NCBI RefSeq assembly: GCF_019112545.1
Contig: NW_025064925.1
Location: forward strand, 94,855-158,854
Length of the DNA stretch: 64,000 bases
Reading direction: 5' to 3'
Source: Guyanagaster necrorhizus
Lineage: Eukaryota; Basidiomycota; Agaricomycetes; Agaricales; Physalacriaceae
Shown here: in pieces, positions 9,736-20,400 of the stretch
Layout of the letters: the number at the start of each line of letters is the position of its first letter
Numbering within the stretch: position 1 is the stretch's first letter
The notes under the pieces: generated by a model
Seen by the model: only the letters and a program-made list of their open reading frames with translations
Told to the model about the DNA's origin: nothing
Database searches by the model: none
Translations under genes and position numbers: made by a program

Positions 9736-10564
9736 ATGTCAGTCCATCTCGAGAAACGAATCGAAGACCCACCGGAAGGACACCCCTCCTCGCTAGCTTT
9801 TGTCGCTTATGGGATCATAGGCGGGGCAATGGACTGTCCCGTAACCTCTGTCATTGCTGAGTATATGCGTGTTAACCGAAACGCAAGAGTTGTCATATGG
9901 AAGGCAAGAAGCATGGGCGGCACCAAAGGCGGAAAGGAGCATTCAGGGTTCTTAGAATGGATGGGAGCATTGAACTGCAGTGATTACAAGGTAGGCGGCC
10001 TTCGAGATGTCCTCCAGGCGAATAGGGCCATTAATCATATGAAAGCATATATTTCAAGAGCAAATCGAGAAATTCATGAGCGATTTTCCTTCCGCGAAGG
10101 GATGTGATCTGTTCGTCTGCGTCATCATACAGGGATACTCCGCAGGCGCCATCTACGCCACGACCATTCGTTTCTCGGGCAACCTATATGATCGATGCTG
10201 TCAAGTCTTTAGCAACCCCATTAAATACATCCTCGTCTCTTATCCAATCAGCGTTGCCTGGGCACTGGGACTTGGGCTCACTGGATGGTATTTTCGTGCT
10301 CTCGAAGGACTAGTGGGTGGTTACTGGGAAGACTGTCCAAACGAACGTACCGCGGACGTGCTAATCCTTATGGGCGGAAATGAACTTGGGGGATGGTTCA
10401 ACCCCACACAATGGGCATATAATATGTGGACCGGGGTATTGGACGGAAAGCATCGTTTCGAGCAGGGGAAATTTGGGAAGGTGACGGTTGATGGGGCGGA
10501 TCATATATGGAACGAAAAATTGCCTCGCATTGGGGAGGAAATTGAAAAGTGGATGAATGAATAA
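9736..10564 (+). CDS. Alpha/beta-hydrolase, frame interrupted once
   Basis: Two overlapping frames together give a serine hydrolase of about 270 residues. The start is the ATG at 9736 (context CACC). The first frame runs to the stop at 10107; the second is open from about 10076 to 10564. The second frame carries the nucleophile elbow GYSAG and a C-terminal GADHIW that fits the catalytic His; an Asp near VLILMGGNE is the likely acid region. The layout resembles the KANL3/Tex30-type hydrolases. The frames join by a one-base shift near 10070. I found no GT-AG intron that restores phase, so this is either a frameshifted pseudogene or has an intron I missed. A 5' fragment of the same locus recurs at 14056-14400. 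Substrate unknown. Confidence 0.55.
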
Positions 10565-11290
10565 CTATAACATTACGATGATTAGTTTTACCAGCAAAGA
10601 ACCGTAGATATGAAAATTCTTTAACTATTCTCATGAGAGTCGTATTTTCGGCCCACATGAGAAAGATCTTGGTGCAATGTAGTGTGGGCCAAGTGCTAAT
10701 GCTAACAGAACGCGAACACATAACGACTTTTCCCTGATTTCCCAAGCGCAGATTACAACAGGAGAGAAAATGTTCGCAATATGGACGAACACTTACAGAC
10801 GAGCTCTCTGTATGCTATGCACATCGTCAGATAACAATTTTCTTACAGTCACAGTGTGCAATTATTACCAACAATTTGACCCACTGTCTTCGAAAGGCTT
10901 ATAGCAAAAAGTGCCAGTATCTGATCACTTTCCCGAACATCGACGGCCTGAACATTGTCAATCTGACGTGAACGAAAGTGCGCATTCCATATGCCGAAGG
11001 GCATGCCCATCTGGTTGAATATCACAACATCCGGATGCACGCAATAAGTCGCAAACAAGAATAAGAATCTGGACCGAGCGTGTACCGGTGTTCTCGGTCG
11101 CAAATCTCTCGGTCGTCATCTCTAGCTGATCTATTCTTGAAAATGGCATCTCGTTATGATATGGTGGATTTATCGAAGAGCAAGATAACAAAATGGTAAA
11201 TGGTACATATCCAAACCTCCGTTCTGCAGTCAGAGGCAAGGTCGTTCCGCTGGAAGGTCGAGGTCACTGCATGCGTGGTACAAACAAACT
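10565..11290. other. No recognisable gene
   Basis: Several open stretches occur on the minus strand (11239-10849) in different frames. None has a pattern I can name. It may be an old decayed gene between the hydrolase and the Z relic. Confidence 0.3.
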
Positions 11291-11500
11291 AGATGATAAC
11301 ATATAACCACATCAGAGTACGCACTTTGTACAGGTATCTATGCCTCAAATTCCTTGATTTGGTATCCGTACTAAAGTACAAGATCAAAGGGGATATGTAC
11401 CCGTCATCATATACATGCTCCAATGATGTCTACAGCGGTATCATAAGACTCAATCAGACGTATCTAGGAATCGAATATGAAAATAGCAAACGTGAAAGAC
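11291..11500 (-). pseudogene. Relic of the 3' end of the Z zinc-finger gene
   Basis: This stretch aligns with 26062-26280, the last exon and downstream part of Z1. Shared features include ACTAGATGATAA, GATCC/TATCC-GTACTAAA and GGTATCATAA. The finger-coding part is missing. It is followed by a K block, as in other cassettes. Confidence 0.5.
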
Positions 11501-12060
11501 TCACGGCTTTTCTCTTCTGGATCAGCAGAATCTCTGCGGGTACTAGTTGTTTGCTTGCAGCTTCTGCTCTGCTTACCAGCTTTTAGTTGGATTCACGTCT
11601 TCCTTTGTGTATCCCATGACAATTCCGTTGATTACCCACCACTGAATAACCTATGCTGTTTCACAGTCTGATTTCTTGAACGTGATAAGAGCATAGAGCA
11701 GCACCACCCATCCCAATATCCAGACTCCTTGTTAATGATGTGCAGTCCCATTGTCCAGTGCAGTTCCTGTTGAGAATCGCCGTCGAGATAGCAACCAGAT
11801 TCCAAGACTCCGATGGAAGTAGAAACTCAATATGAACAATGACGGATCATGGACAAAAGAAGGAATTAGTGGCTGTGCAAATAATCCTTTTTTTTGGATT
11901 TGACTTCGACATTGAGATGCCGTGATACGCTTGTCGGCTGCTCTGGTCCAACGCGATTTCGATGCGATGTGGATATGTACCGAAATCATGCCACTCTCCC
12001 CATTTTATTCACGTTAAACGCATATAATTTCTGGGTATCGGAAAGATATCGGTCCCTGCA
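11500..12060. repeat. Dispersed block K, copy at 11.5 kb
   Basis: This conserved intergenic block contains GATCAGCAGAATCTCTGCGG, TATCC-CTGACAATTCCGTTGATTACCC, GATTTCTTGAACGTGATAA and CCACCCATCCCA. Similar copies lie at 16570-17160, 27850-28500, 30850-31560 and 47049-47600. Short frames on the minus strand change between copies, so coding is unproven. It always lies between a Z gene, or its relic or array, and a P block or array. Confidence 0.5.
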
Positions 12061-12079
12061 AATAGTTTTATCTAGATAT

Positions 12080-12944
12080 GGCAGATTCGAGTACGTCTGC
12101 GTTGGTCTTGGAACGTGATGGTGATCATGTATGTGATGCTGTCACATTCCCAAAGCTATCGTTGTTGCCAACCACACCGAGGATGTTTGTAAGTTGTCTG
12201 CATGTGACATGTGAACTAGCGATCTCATCAGCACGATGGGGACAGTGCCCAGCAGTGCTGTCATCGTGGAAGAAATACACCCATGGTAGCGATACTTGCA
12301 AGCAAGCAGGTCTCCCTTGAGTTCTTCAGGGTATTGTACGGACCACCAGTATTCACAGCGAACAAACCAAGGAGGGATTTATTACCCTTGCACGTCAATC
12401 ATTTCCCCTTTTTCTGCGGGAGGATGCTGTTCTCCATGGTGAGCGGTAGAGCACTTATCTCGAAACATGAGTATATGATAACCTACTACTTAGCTTATGA
12501 ATTTCAATTGACAGGCGGAAAGCTGGCCGGAATCAACTACGACTACGGCGTACATTCTTCCATTCATTTATTATGTGCTTCTGATGGTTTATTTCACCTG
12601 TATGGAGTACTTCTGGGATTCTCCTCTCTTTCTACTGCTTGTGTCCTTGGAATGAGGCCCTTTCAGCGACCGGCGGCCCTCGCGGGTCAGTTCTACTGTC
12701 TATAGTCCCACAACCAATTTATCCCTTTCCCACAGTTCCGAGCCCGAAGTTAGCTGCGACAGAGGTGTATCGCGCTACATTCAATAGGCCTTGTTCCCGT
12801 CCATCGGAATCATTCGAACGTCAGGTCATTGAGGCAAACGGCTATGAATACGATCTTATATAAGCCCGCCTAACCTAGTGAGAAAATCCTTACTATATCA
12901 CTACCACTCGAAGCATCTACGAACCCTACTTATCAACCGAGATC
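12080..12944 (+). promoter_or_regulatory. Promoter block P, copy B
   Basis: It aligns with 1890-2733 along most of its length, including CAAGCAAGCAGGTCTCCCT and GAACAAACCAAGGAGGGATT. The TATA box TATATAA at 12857-12863 is intact and stands 82 bp from the MT-B start codon. Confidence 0.6.
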
Positions 12945-13171
12945 ATGTTCACCGTTCGTATTATTCTGCCTGTGCTTTCCTAGCTGTGCTGATCCATCAT
13001 CTATACCTTTCCCAGAAGACCCTTGAAATTCCTGTCTCCGAGGCCTGTGGAAGCGCTTCGTGCACTTGCAGCGCGAGAGTAGTTGGTGGAAGTTCATATT
13101 GTATCCCACTTATTATTTTCAGCTATTCTTGCACCGCCGGCGCATGTAAATACTGCTCCTGCAGGAACTGA
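12945..13171 (+). CDS. Metallothionein-like copy B, intron 2 donor lost
   Basis: Exon 1 is 12945-12953 and exon 2 begins at 13016 after an intron ending TTTCCCAG. The exon 2/intron 2 boundary reads GAGAGT where A and D have GTGAGT, so intron 2 should not be spliced. That intron is 48 bp, a multiple of three, and has no stop in frame. The frame therefore runs to the TGA at 13169 and predicts 54 residues: a Cys-rich first half (ACGSASCTCSA), 16 inserted residues with one extra Cys, and the usual end TAGACKYCSCRN. It may be a usable longer variant or simply a decaying copy; the intact TATA box and open frame leave both possible. Confidence 0.5.
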
Positions 13172-13362
13172 TTCCCGTCAGACTGTCGCAATGGATGGCA
13201 GAGGAGAATTAATGAGCTTGAGTCGAATCGAAAGCTTTCGACTCTGAATGATCTGCTACTTATGGAACCGGGCCTGGAAGCAATCAGGATAATTTTCTCG
13301 CCTTTTCGCTTTCTCGGAACCAGACAGGTCGTCATCCCTCACGATTCGATTCTCCCATGATG

Positions 13363-13424
13363 CACATGTACGTGGTGCAATGGTACATTTCATGTGCTCA
13401 GGGTTCGATTCCCTCTGTTCTAAT
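13363..13424 (+). ncRNA. tRNA-like element, type 1 (array B)
   Basis: It has the same layout as 3185-3246: CACATG/CATGTG and TGTAC/GTACA pairings, GCAATGG, and T-arm AGGGTTCGATTCCCT. A T6 tract follows at about 13443. Confidence 0.5.
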
Positions 13425-13678
13425 AATAGATCAATTTTCCACTTTTTTCACATCCACGTTCCCTTATTGATTATCTCCCTTGACAGCGTCTGAATTTATC
13501 TTGGTCAGAAACCGACACTCACACACACACATTCACGCGAAAGCCTGCATGCGTTGAGAGTGGTTCTCCCCTATAGAAGGAGGAGAAGAAACTAGTGTTT
13601 TTGAAAACAATTTCTTGAAAGAGTACGGAAACGGTGGAGGAATCGGCTGGGTAACCTCTTCGTCAGTTCATTCCCTGA

Positions 13679-13745
13679 TTTGCATATGACCTTCGAAAGC
13701 AACGGGTGCAATGGCTGTCTGGGTTCAATTCCCCATTTCCGAATT
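13679..13745 (+). ncRNA. tRNA-like element, type 2 (array B)
   Basis: CGGGTGCAATGG is followed by the T-arm TGGGTTCAATTCCCC, with one change from TTCGA to TTCAA in the loop. End pairing is weaker than in array A. TTTT follows about 25 bp later. Confidence 0.45.
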
Positions 13746-13817
13746 ATGCTCGACGAATCAGTCCACTTTTATGACGCGGTTTTACTTTTCTCTTGACGGG
13801 GCCTAAACAACGAACGC

Positions 13818-13871
13818 TTGGATATCAGTAGTGTAATGGATTAGCTTAGGGTTCGATTCCCTCTATCCGAA
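13818..13871 (+). ncRNA. tRNA-like element, type 3 (array B)
   Basis: TTGGATA pairs with TATCCGA (one G-U). The T-arm AGGGTTCGATTCCCT is perfect and the A-box region reads AGTAGTGTAATGG. At 54 nt this copy lost 7 nt between the boxes relative to 3641-3701. Confidence 0.5.
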
Positions 13872-14055
13872 TGGCGGATTGCTAGGATTCTGTTCCCTTT
13901 TTCACATTCACTTTTAAGTCAAGATGATCTCATTCCCTTATTTTTTGGTAATGCACATGAAGATCTGAGTATGGTGATACAGCATGTATGGATTAGAATT
14001 CCGTGTGGGGATGTGTTCTAACCTCTCTGTAGTCAGAAGTTGCCTTAGTGATTTA

Positions 14056-14400
14056 TGAAAGTTTTCATCTGTAACTGTGGATAAGACCTTCTTTATCTTA
14101 TTACCCCCGGTTCACATTCTAGGAACCCTGAACGAGATGCGGAAATACCATTCGCACCATCTGACTACTATTTTTGACTCACGAACCGTCCTGGATAGAT
14201 GCTCAAGAAGTCTCTTATCTCTTCTTTCCCAACGCTTAGTCCGAATAACACTCTGTTTCGCTCCACCATATCGGTTCATGTCGAGCAACGAATCCAGGAA
14301 CCACACTCAAGACAACTCTCCTCGCTAGCTTTTGTCACTCACGGAAGGATAGGTGGGATAAATGGACTGTCCTGTCACTTCTGCCATTTCCACGCATCTA
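14056..14400 (+). pseudogene. Relic of the hydrolase upstream region and 5' end
   Basis: It matches about 9521-9860: GAAAGTTTTCATCTGTAACTGTGGATA, CACGAACCGTCCTGGATAGA/TGCTCAAGAAGT and TCCTCGCTAGCTTTTGTC. The start codon context and first codons are altered and the frame breaks. The homology stops within the first exon and is followed directly by a recycling-factor fragment. Confidence 0.6.
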
Positions 14401-14454
14401 AACTCAATATCTTCCTTATGTCAGCGAAACGTTTGTCGATATCGGAAATGAATT

Positions 14455-14785
14455 AATGAGCTTGTCAAGCAGATCCTGAAACAGGAAAGGAATCAATGCC
14501 CATATCACAGACACCTGAGGGGAACACTCATCACCTCTAGCTCAATCGACCGGCTCTCGTAATTTCCCTTCCTCACGCTCTTTCGACACTGCAATTCATC
14601 ATCCTCCCTTTTCTTCCCAGCATCAGCCACCACAGACTACTTGGCATCCAGTGTCGGCTTAGACACAGGGATCCACAACGTTCCCATAGGCAGGCTATGC
14701 GGCCCAGCCCGCCTCTGGAACGTAACAGAGGGTATGTTCATCTCGTATATCGCAACCTCGACATGTGTTAAGTTTCAGTGTGCTC
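14455..14785 (-). pseudogene. Relic of ribosome recycling factor exons 2-3
   Basis: It aligns with 340-650: GCTTGTCAAGCAGATCCTGAAAC (exon 3 and its acceptor), CTTCCTCACGCT (intron 2 donor side) and TTGGCATCCAGTGTCGGCTTA (exon 2). Substitutions, deletions and stops prevent coding. Exon 1 with the presequence is absent. Confidence 0.65.
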
Positions 14786-14946
14786 CGTCAGTTATTTTGG
14801 CACAGTGTGTGGAAAAAAAACCTACTTATTCCTCAAAGAGGATATGGACTGCAGAAGAGGAGAGTGCATCATCCCACATGCTAGGAGAGGTTCGATGAAC
14901 CATGCATCTTTTTCCAGCTGCTCCTTCCATGATTCACATTTAATCT

Positions 14947-15011
14947 CCAGATATACTTAGTATAATGGCACCTTTCTTTAGTGGCTCTGGGTCTGATTCC
15001 CTCCATCCCAA
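14947..15011 (+). ncRNA. tRNA-like element (array at 15 kb, first)
   Basis: TTAGTATAATGG is a perfect A-box-like sequence and GGGTCTGATTCCC a B-box with one change. End pairing is poor. It resembles the elements at 37952 and 30444, which share the TAATGGCA-type middle. Confidence 0.4.
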
Positions 15012-15244
15012 TGTTGTATAATTTGAATAATTTATTTTTCCGCATTCACATTCCCTTATTTCCCTTGACAGTGCTAGAACTGCTCCTTGGGGTTTTATCT
15101 TCATCAGGAAACAACATACACACAGATGAAATCCCTGCATGCGTGGGGAGTGGTTTTCCAATCGGAGGACAAATACATATGCTAGTGAGTAAGGGAGATA
15201 CAAAAGGAACCGGTTCGGCAAAATCCTCTTCTTCAGTTCATTCC

Positions 15245-15305
15245 CTCATTCCCATATTGACCTTCAGATGTAATGCGGCAACGGCTGCCTAGGTTCGAAT
15301 CCACT
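15245..15305 (+). ncRNA. tRNA-like element, type 2 relative (15-kb array)
   Basis: GCGGCAACGGCTGCC then AGGTTCGAATCCA. It occupies the type 2 position, after the GCATGCGT hairpin spacer and before a type 3 element, but the T-stem is damaged. Confidence 0.35.
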
Positions 15306-15372
15306 TGATGGATCATTGTCCAATTTTATGGCACAGTTTACCTTTCTCTTCACAGGGCTTAAACATCGAACA

Positions 15373-15434
15373 CCTGTATACAAGTAGCGTAATGGATTAT
15401 GGCTTAGCTCAGGGTTCAACTCCCTCTATCCAAA
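15373..15434 (+). ncRNA. tRNA-like element, type 3 (15-kb array)
   Basis: A perfect A-box TAGCGTAATGG is followed by the T-arm AGGGTTCAACTCCCT and the 3' end TATCCAAA. The 5' partner reads CTGTATA, so the outer stem is partly lost. Confidence 0.45.
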
Positions 15435-15823
15435 TTGTGCAGTTTCGAGAAACATTTCCCTTTTTTACATTCACTTGCCAGTTAGCGTGCACTCCCTCAT
15501 TTTTGGTAACGCACATTGAGACCTGAGGATGGTGATGCATCATGTAGGGATTCCAGCGGCAAGAGTTCCAGGTGGGGATGTGTTCTCTCAGCTCTGTAGT
15601 TATTGTGCATGGTGTCGTTCTCGAGTATTTATCTACCCAATGGCGCACTGGGACTTGTGGACTTTAGTTGGAGGTTACGAATGACGTATGCTCATACACT
15701 GGCTGTGGAATAAGGAGAACAGAGGTAGGTTGGAGCAGGAAAGAGTGGACTAAGTATATGATCAGCTGCTACGAAGTATTTTTGAGCGGAAACAGGACCC
15801 CCCGGTAATTTCGAGAGTAGCAG
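15435..15823 (+). repeat. Array spacer segment
   Basis: This is the conserved non-coding spacer shared with 3720-4150 and in part with 13900-14040, 30090-30250 and 37320-37470. Anchors are GCACAT-GAGACCTGAGGATGGTGATGCA and GATGTGTTCTCTCAGCTCTGTAGT. No open frame is conserved. Confidence 0.5.
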
Positions 15824-16464
15824 TCAATAAGATATCATGTTGTCGCGCCATTTTTTGCTGACAGAGATTCTGACGTTGCTGTTTTCAGAAGTCCTTTGCT
15901 TTTCTCTCGCGCCTACTACTAGTCGGAGCCGGTTCTGATACAGATTGCCCATCACATTCTCGTGAACAACTGACAGCTCGAGATGTCGGGCAGACACGTA
16001 CATGTCGCGTGGATCTGGAGAGTGTTGCGCGTCATCTTGCCACATGCTTGGTGGAACGGAGGCCATCATCACTGTTACAGATACCTCAGGTGGCGGCGCG
16101 TGCAATGACAAGACCGTGTCGTTGGGCGAAATGGTGGAAGAATGTGGCGTGGATTCAGGGTGGGCACAGTAATTGTCGTCAGCGAGGACGTCGAATCCCA
16201 TATTATCAATGGGTAGAAACAAAAGGTTCGTGCCAATAGAGCTGCCTCCGACGTCGTCGTCGTCCATGGACCTAGCAAGAAGTTGGAGCCCATAATGATG
16301 AACACATGGAATTGAACGACGACTAACATGAGGATCCTACCGAAGTCGAAACCTGTGTCGAACAATGATGCGAAACCATCGTTTGCCAGAAAGTGGCTCG
16401 CAATACATTCGTCGCCAGTAGCCATGTTGTGCGAGTTCAAGGAAAAAGAGTCGTCGTCAAACAT
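15824..16464 (-). CDS. Z-gene paralogue truncated before the fingers (Z0)
   Basis: Exon 1 is 16464-16328 and exon 2 is 16271-15824, with an intron starting GTTAGT and ending GCTAG (56 bp). The 194-residue product begins MFDDDSFS like Z1 and keeps the acidic, Ser/Pro-rich region (SMDDDDVGGSS, then APPPEVSVTVMMASVPPSMW). After residue ~160 it runs into array spacer sequence, so the zinc fingers are missing. If expressed it would be an activation-domain-like protein without a DNA-binding part. It may equally be a truncated pseudogene. The reading frame has stayed open, which is why I list it as a CDS. Confidence 0.45.
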
Positions 16465-16569
16465 CTTGAGAGTGAACGTGAATCGACGTAACATTGCCAT
16501 CCCATTTATGAGGAAGCTGGACCGAATCACCGCACGACAGTAAAAACGAATAATAAATATCTCCGGAAG

Positions 16570-17160
16570 GCAATATCTTCGTGCGTTCATGCAGTGACCC
16601 GGAGGAAAGGTAACAAAGAAACTTTTAGTAAACGCTTCCGTGGCCAAGTTCGAACAAGTCTAATAGGAACCGAGAGTGGAATTGTGTAGACGTAAGACAA
16701 GATCATAGAAATAGAGTGAAGGTGGACGATCGTATTCATGATGAGGCCTGAGTCATGGCTTTTCCTCTGCAGATCAACGGAATCTCTGCGAATACCAGTT
16801 GGTTTCTTGCAGATTATGCTCCGTTTATAAGCATTTCCATGTCTCCATGTCTTCCTTTGTATATCCTCTGACAATTCCGTTGATTACCCACCACTGAATA
16901 ACCTGTGCTGTCCCATAGTCCGATTTCTTGAACGTGATAACGGCATAGAGCAGCGCCACCCATCCCTTTGTCCAGCGTAGGTTCCTAGTCCTTTGTTGAG
17001 AATAGCCGTTGAGATAGCAAGCTGCGATGGAAGTACTTTGAACAATGACAAGGAACGGAGATTGTGCGCGGACAAATGTGCAAGCTGTCCCTTTTTCTTA
17101 ATTTTGGGATTTGACGTTGAATTCCCCCCTCCCCTCATTAACCCTGATGGATCTCGATCA
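16570..17160. repeat. Dispersed block K, copy at 16.6 kb
   Basis: It is the same block as at 27850-28500 and lies immediately upstream of the Z0 start codon, on the minus strand. That position, shared by Z0, Z1 and Z2, suggests it contains the Z promoter and 5' leader. Anchors: GACAATTCCGTTGATTACCC and GATTTCTTGAACGTGATAACG. Confidence 0.5.
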
Positions 17161-17207
17161 TTGTCCACGGTTTTACTTTTCTCTTCACAGGGCGTAAACA
17201 GCGAACA

Positions 17208-17270
17208 CTTGAGTACAAGTAGCGTAATGGATTATGACTTAGCTCAGGGTTCGATTCCCCCTATCCGAAT
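17208..17270 (+). ncRNA. tRNA-like element, type 3 (array upstream of X1)
   Basis: Perfect A-box TAGCGTAATGG at 17220-17230 and B-box GGGTTCGATTCCCC, with 3' end TATCCGAA against 5' CTTGAGTA (partial pairing). A T5 tract follows. Confidence 0.5.
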
Positions 17271-17557
17271 GAAATGTCAAGAGGAAAAAACATTTTTACC
17301 GCCTTTTTTCCTCTTCATCTACGCACTCGATCCCTTATTTTTGCGTGTATGGATTTGGGAAGGAAGAATTCCGCTTGGGGATGTGCTCTCTTAGCTTTCA
17401 GGTAGTCAGTCCAGATGTCGTTTCTCAAGTGTGTGTTTATCTACCTGATCGCTTACTGAGACTTAGGCTTAGAAGCAGCAAGAAAGAACGGATGATAGGC
17501 TAAGTCGGCCTCTGATCCCTGTCCCCAAATCATGATGGGGTGGGCTGTCGAAGATGA

Positions 17558-17621
17558 TTCGGGTATAACCGTTTGGATGTAAGGTGAAATGGCTGGATGG
17601 GTTCGACTCCCTATCTCCGAA
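17558..17621 (+). ncRNA. tRNA-like element, type 4 (upstream of X1)
   Basis: TTCGGGTATA pairs with TATCTCCGAA with one mismatch and one G-U pair, closing a 64-nt element. The T-arm is TGGGTTCGACTCCCT. A T5 tract follows within 25 bp. A near-identical copy with the same flanks is at 50590-50653. Confidence 0.5.
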
Positions 17622-17729
17622 ATGATGACTGAGGGACCCCTTTTTCATGGTGATTACATTCTCTTCACGGGTTATCGCAAATTCCCTTCATTGCTAACTG
17701 AATTTTCTCTTTTCTTCTAACGTTGCACA

Positions 17730-17790
17730 TAAATCTAGAGTAGGAGTCTGCTAGGTAACAGTTTAGGGTTCGAATCCCTCTGTCTATATT
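17730..17790 (+). ncRNA. tRNA-like element, type 5 (upstream of X1)
   Basis: The T-arm AGGGTTCGAATCCCT is perfect; the A-box region is weak (GCTAGGTAACAG). The outer AAATCTAG and CTATATT pair poorly. It is conserved at 50760-50822. A long T tract (about 15 T) follows at 17815-17829. Confidence 0.4.
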
Positions 17791-18426
17791 CAATAAGGAG
17801 TGTACGAATTTCCTTTTTTTTTTTTTTTCATTTGTCTCCTTGTCTCTCGTTCTGTCAAATGGGGTTCTTCAAAACAATTGATAGGGTCACGGAGTCAGAA
17901 CCACCTTGGTGCCAGGTACAATGGCGGTTAATCAAAAGCGGACGCGTGTATGGATTATGGAAAGACCGCACCGAGATCTGTTCTCTACCGTAATTATCTA
18001 ATTTCTTCATCCGTCAGATCCTTCGTACTGGGAATTTTGGAGGTGACGGACGACTTATGCTCGGACATTTGGCGTGGATCAGGGAGCACAGAGGTGGGCT
18101 GGAGTAGGAAGGAACGGGGTATATATATGAAGTATACTTGACAGGATACAAGGACCCCGCTGTAATGGCTAGAGTAGCAGTCAAGAAGATATCACGTTGC
18201 CGGGCCACTTTTTTTCGCTGACATTGGATATTGCCATTTTTGGCAAGTTTGTTGCTTTGTCTCTCCCGCCCTTTACGATTCGGAGCGGGCTCTGATATGG
18301 ATTCTCTATCACCGCTCTCGAACTCCGAGGCTGCGATCACGATTCTCTGTGTTTCCTTCTTCCTTTTGCGGGCCCCGCTTTCTTGTCTAAACAAATTACA
18401 CTACACTCTCCGACACGCACAGACAG
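17791..18426 (+). promoter_or_regulatory. Upstream region of X1
   Basis: It is conserved with 50823-51460 up to the start codon of X2, including GTACTGGGAATTTTGGAGGTGACGGACGAC and TATATATATGA at about 18119-18129. The latter could serve as a TATA box. The start codon lies about 300 bp further on. No coding frame is conserved. Confidence 0.4.
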
Positions 18427-19784
18427 ATGCACGACCATCCAACGCGGAAACTTCGACGACGGACAGAAAAGGAGAGCGCGGTGAAAGTAGAACCGAAGGA
18501 GGAGCAACTCGAAACCACAAACCACCTCCTTCATTCTCCCTTACCTCCTCTTCCTCAAGGCTGGGAACACCCCGCAGAATTGGACTACCTTGACGCCTCC
18601 ACATGGTCGAAAGATGACATCATCCGCCACCTCATCACGAACTCCTTCTCTGTCCCCGCTCTCGTACCCCACTCCAAATGGACGACCATCATCACCGCAG
18701 CGGAGGGCTCGACGACGATGCTCCCCAACTCGTACCGCATCCCGCTCATGTTCGTCGGAGAGTTCATGTGGTTCTCGCTTCGGTTGGTCCTCGAGGATGA
18801 GAAGGAGTGGGAAAAGTTCAAGGGCGGGGTGTTGCATGTGTCGAGGCTGTGCGAGGCGTTCTTGGGAGAGGCGAGGAGGGCTATGGGTTCGGAGGGCCTG
18901 GGTGCTGCATGGCGGTGCGCGGTGTTTGATAGAGCGCTGGTGAGGTATCGGTGGGGGTGTTTGTTTGCTGACCGGAAGCATCTCCAGCTGTTTTGGGAGA
19001 CTTATGGGGAGCAGGAGTATCGGAAGGATCCGGTCAAGTTTTGTGGGTCGTTTGTTTTTTTGTCAACGTTCTGAGCCGATGAAATCGAATTGTAGATTGG
19101 AAATGGGTGGTGTTGAAAGGGTGGAAGGGATTCAGACTGGACGAGGAGCGCGTTCAGAATGGGGTTACGGCGCGTCAGTGGATGAGAGGGTTGGCGAAGG
19201 AGGATGGCGGCGATTGGGTATGGGTTACTGATCAGACAAGTTCGCGTTCGACAGAGGCGTCGGAGTATCTCGAATCGTGGCAACGCACAAAGGTATGGGG
19301 ACAACCGATACCGACATTTCCATCCAGGGATCCTGTGTGTGCGACAGATCCTTCGCCCAATCTCTCAAAAGACTTGCCTACACCTACCGATACCATCCAC
19401 TACCCCCCCACGCCGGTTCCGAAAACCGACCTCTTGCAAATCCTGCACGCCCAATACCAATCGCAAGTATTGTGTATAAGCCCTTTAGAAAAAGACATCG
19501 CGAGGCTGAAACAAGGGAAAGGATACAGGTCCGCCGCCGCTGCATCCGTTCCTGCACTCTTTGTCCCAGCGCCTAATTTCCCAAACCTTTCCGACCCGGA
19601 CTGTTCGACGAGCTTCTGGAAGGACCCACTAGAGGCGCTGTTGGATGCGGATGTATGCGAGGCACCTGGATCTGTGAAGGCTGAGGATACACTCGAGGAG
19701 GTTGCATCCGTGATGGATCGCGACGTTGTGATATCACCGCCGATTAAGTCTCCACGAAAGCTGAAACGAAAGAGGATTGGTTGA
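18427..19784 (+). CDS. Unknown protein X1, 434 aa, two exons
   Basis: Exon 1 is 18427-19042 and exon 2 is 19096-19784; the intron (53 bp) starts GTGGGT and ends TTGTAG, and the joined length is an exact multiple of three. I do not recognise the family. The N-terminus is basic (RKLRRR) followed by a Lys/Glu segment. Residues ~60-200 form a compact, Trp/Phe-rich region (MFVGEFMWFSLRLVLEDEKEW). A linker rich in Pro and Thr precedes a likely coiled coil (KTDLLQILHAQYQ to KDIARLKQG). The last residues PRKLKRKRIG look like a nuclear localisation signal. I infer a nuclear protein. A paralogue lies at 51461-52927, and relics at 8985 and 38395. The tRNA-like array and upstream region are duplicated together with it. 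Confidence 0.75.
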
Positions 19785-20400
19785 TATTTGTAGACGAGTG
19801 CGATTGGTGGGCTTGGGCTCTGTGGTTGAATATGATTACTTATCTCTGTGTTTTTCTTTTTTCTTCGCGCCATGGTGGCGATCATGATACCCTGTGCTAT
19901 TTGCGAGATGCTATAATCCCAGCTCTAATCAGATGTCAGAAGAAACCGGCGGGGTAAGAGCCGAACCACGTCTATATCCTGACCAGTCGTCCAGCTTGAG
20001 CTCTAATAGTAAACATACACATCCTATCCTTACAGAATATACCGGAACCATGACAATCGATGAGTAAACATTAAAAACCGGAGGCTCACATGTGCATTCT
20101 CGAAATTCATTATATAAAACCTCTCCATTAATCTTTCCCTGCATCTGTATTTTCTCCTTCCGTTAGCCCATCCGTGAGTCATCGCCTCATTCGGTGTCTG
20201 TTCTTTCAAAACATGAGTCACACTGCCTCCAGATATTCGGTGCAGACCATTGTCCGAGAACAACTCGGAACAAGCTGCATACCGACTATGAACGAATCTG
20301 TATGTCTTGGTTTGCACCCTAAAAAATACATTGAGACTTCCAACACCGAGGTTTAAAAATATCCAACACAATGTGCTTTCATTTATCCATGCTGGTTTAC
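19785..20400. other. 3' flank of X1 and border of the transposon island
   Basis: It matches 52928-53190 until about 20040, where the two copies diverge abruptly, marking the end of the duplicated segment. No gene is seen after that. CpG content drops sharply from about 20400. Confidence 0.5.

Noticed and set aside
11293..11586. Plus-strand 97-codon frame
   Set aside because: It overlaps sequence homologous to the 3' end of the Z gene on the minus strand and to block K. It is not conserved as a frame at 26062-26280.
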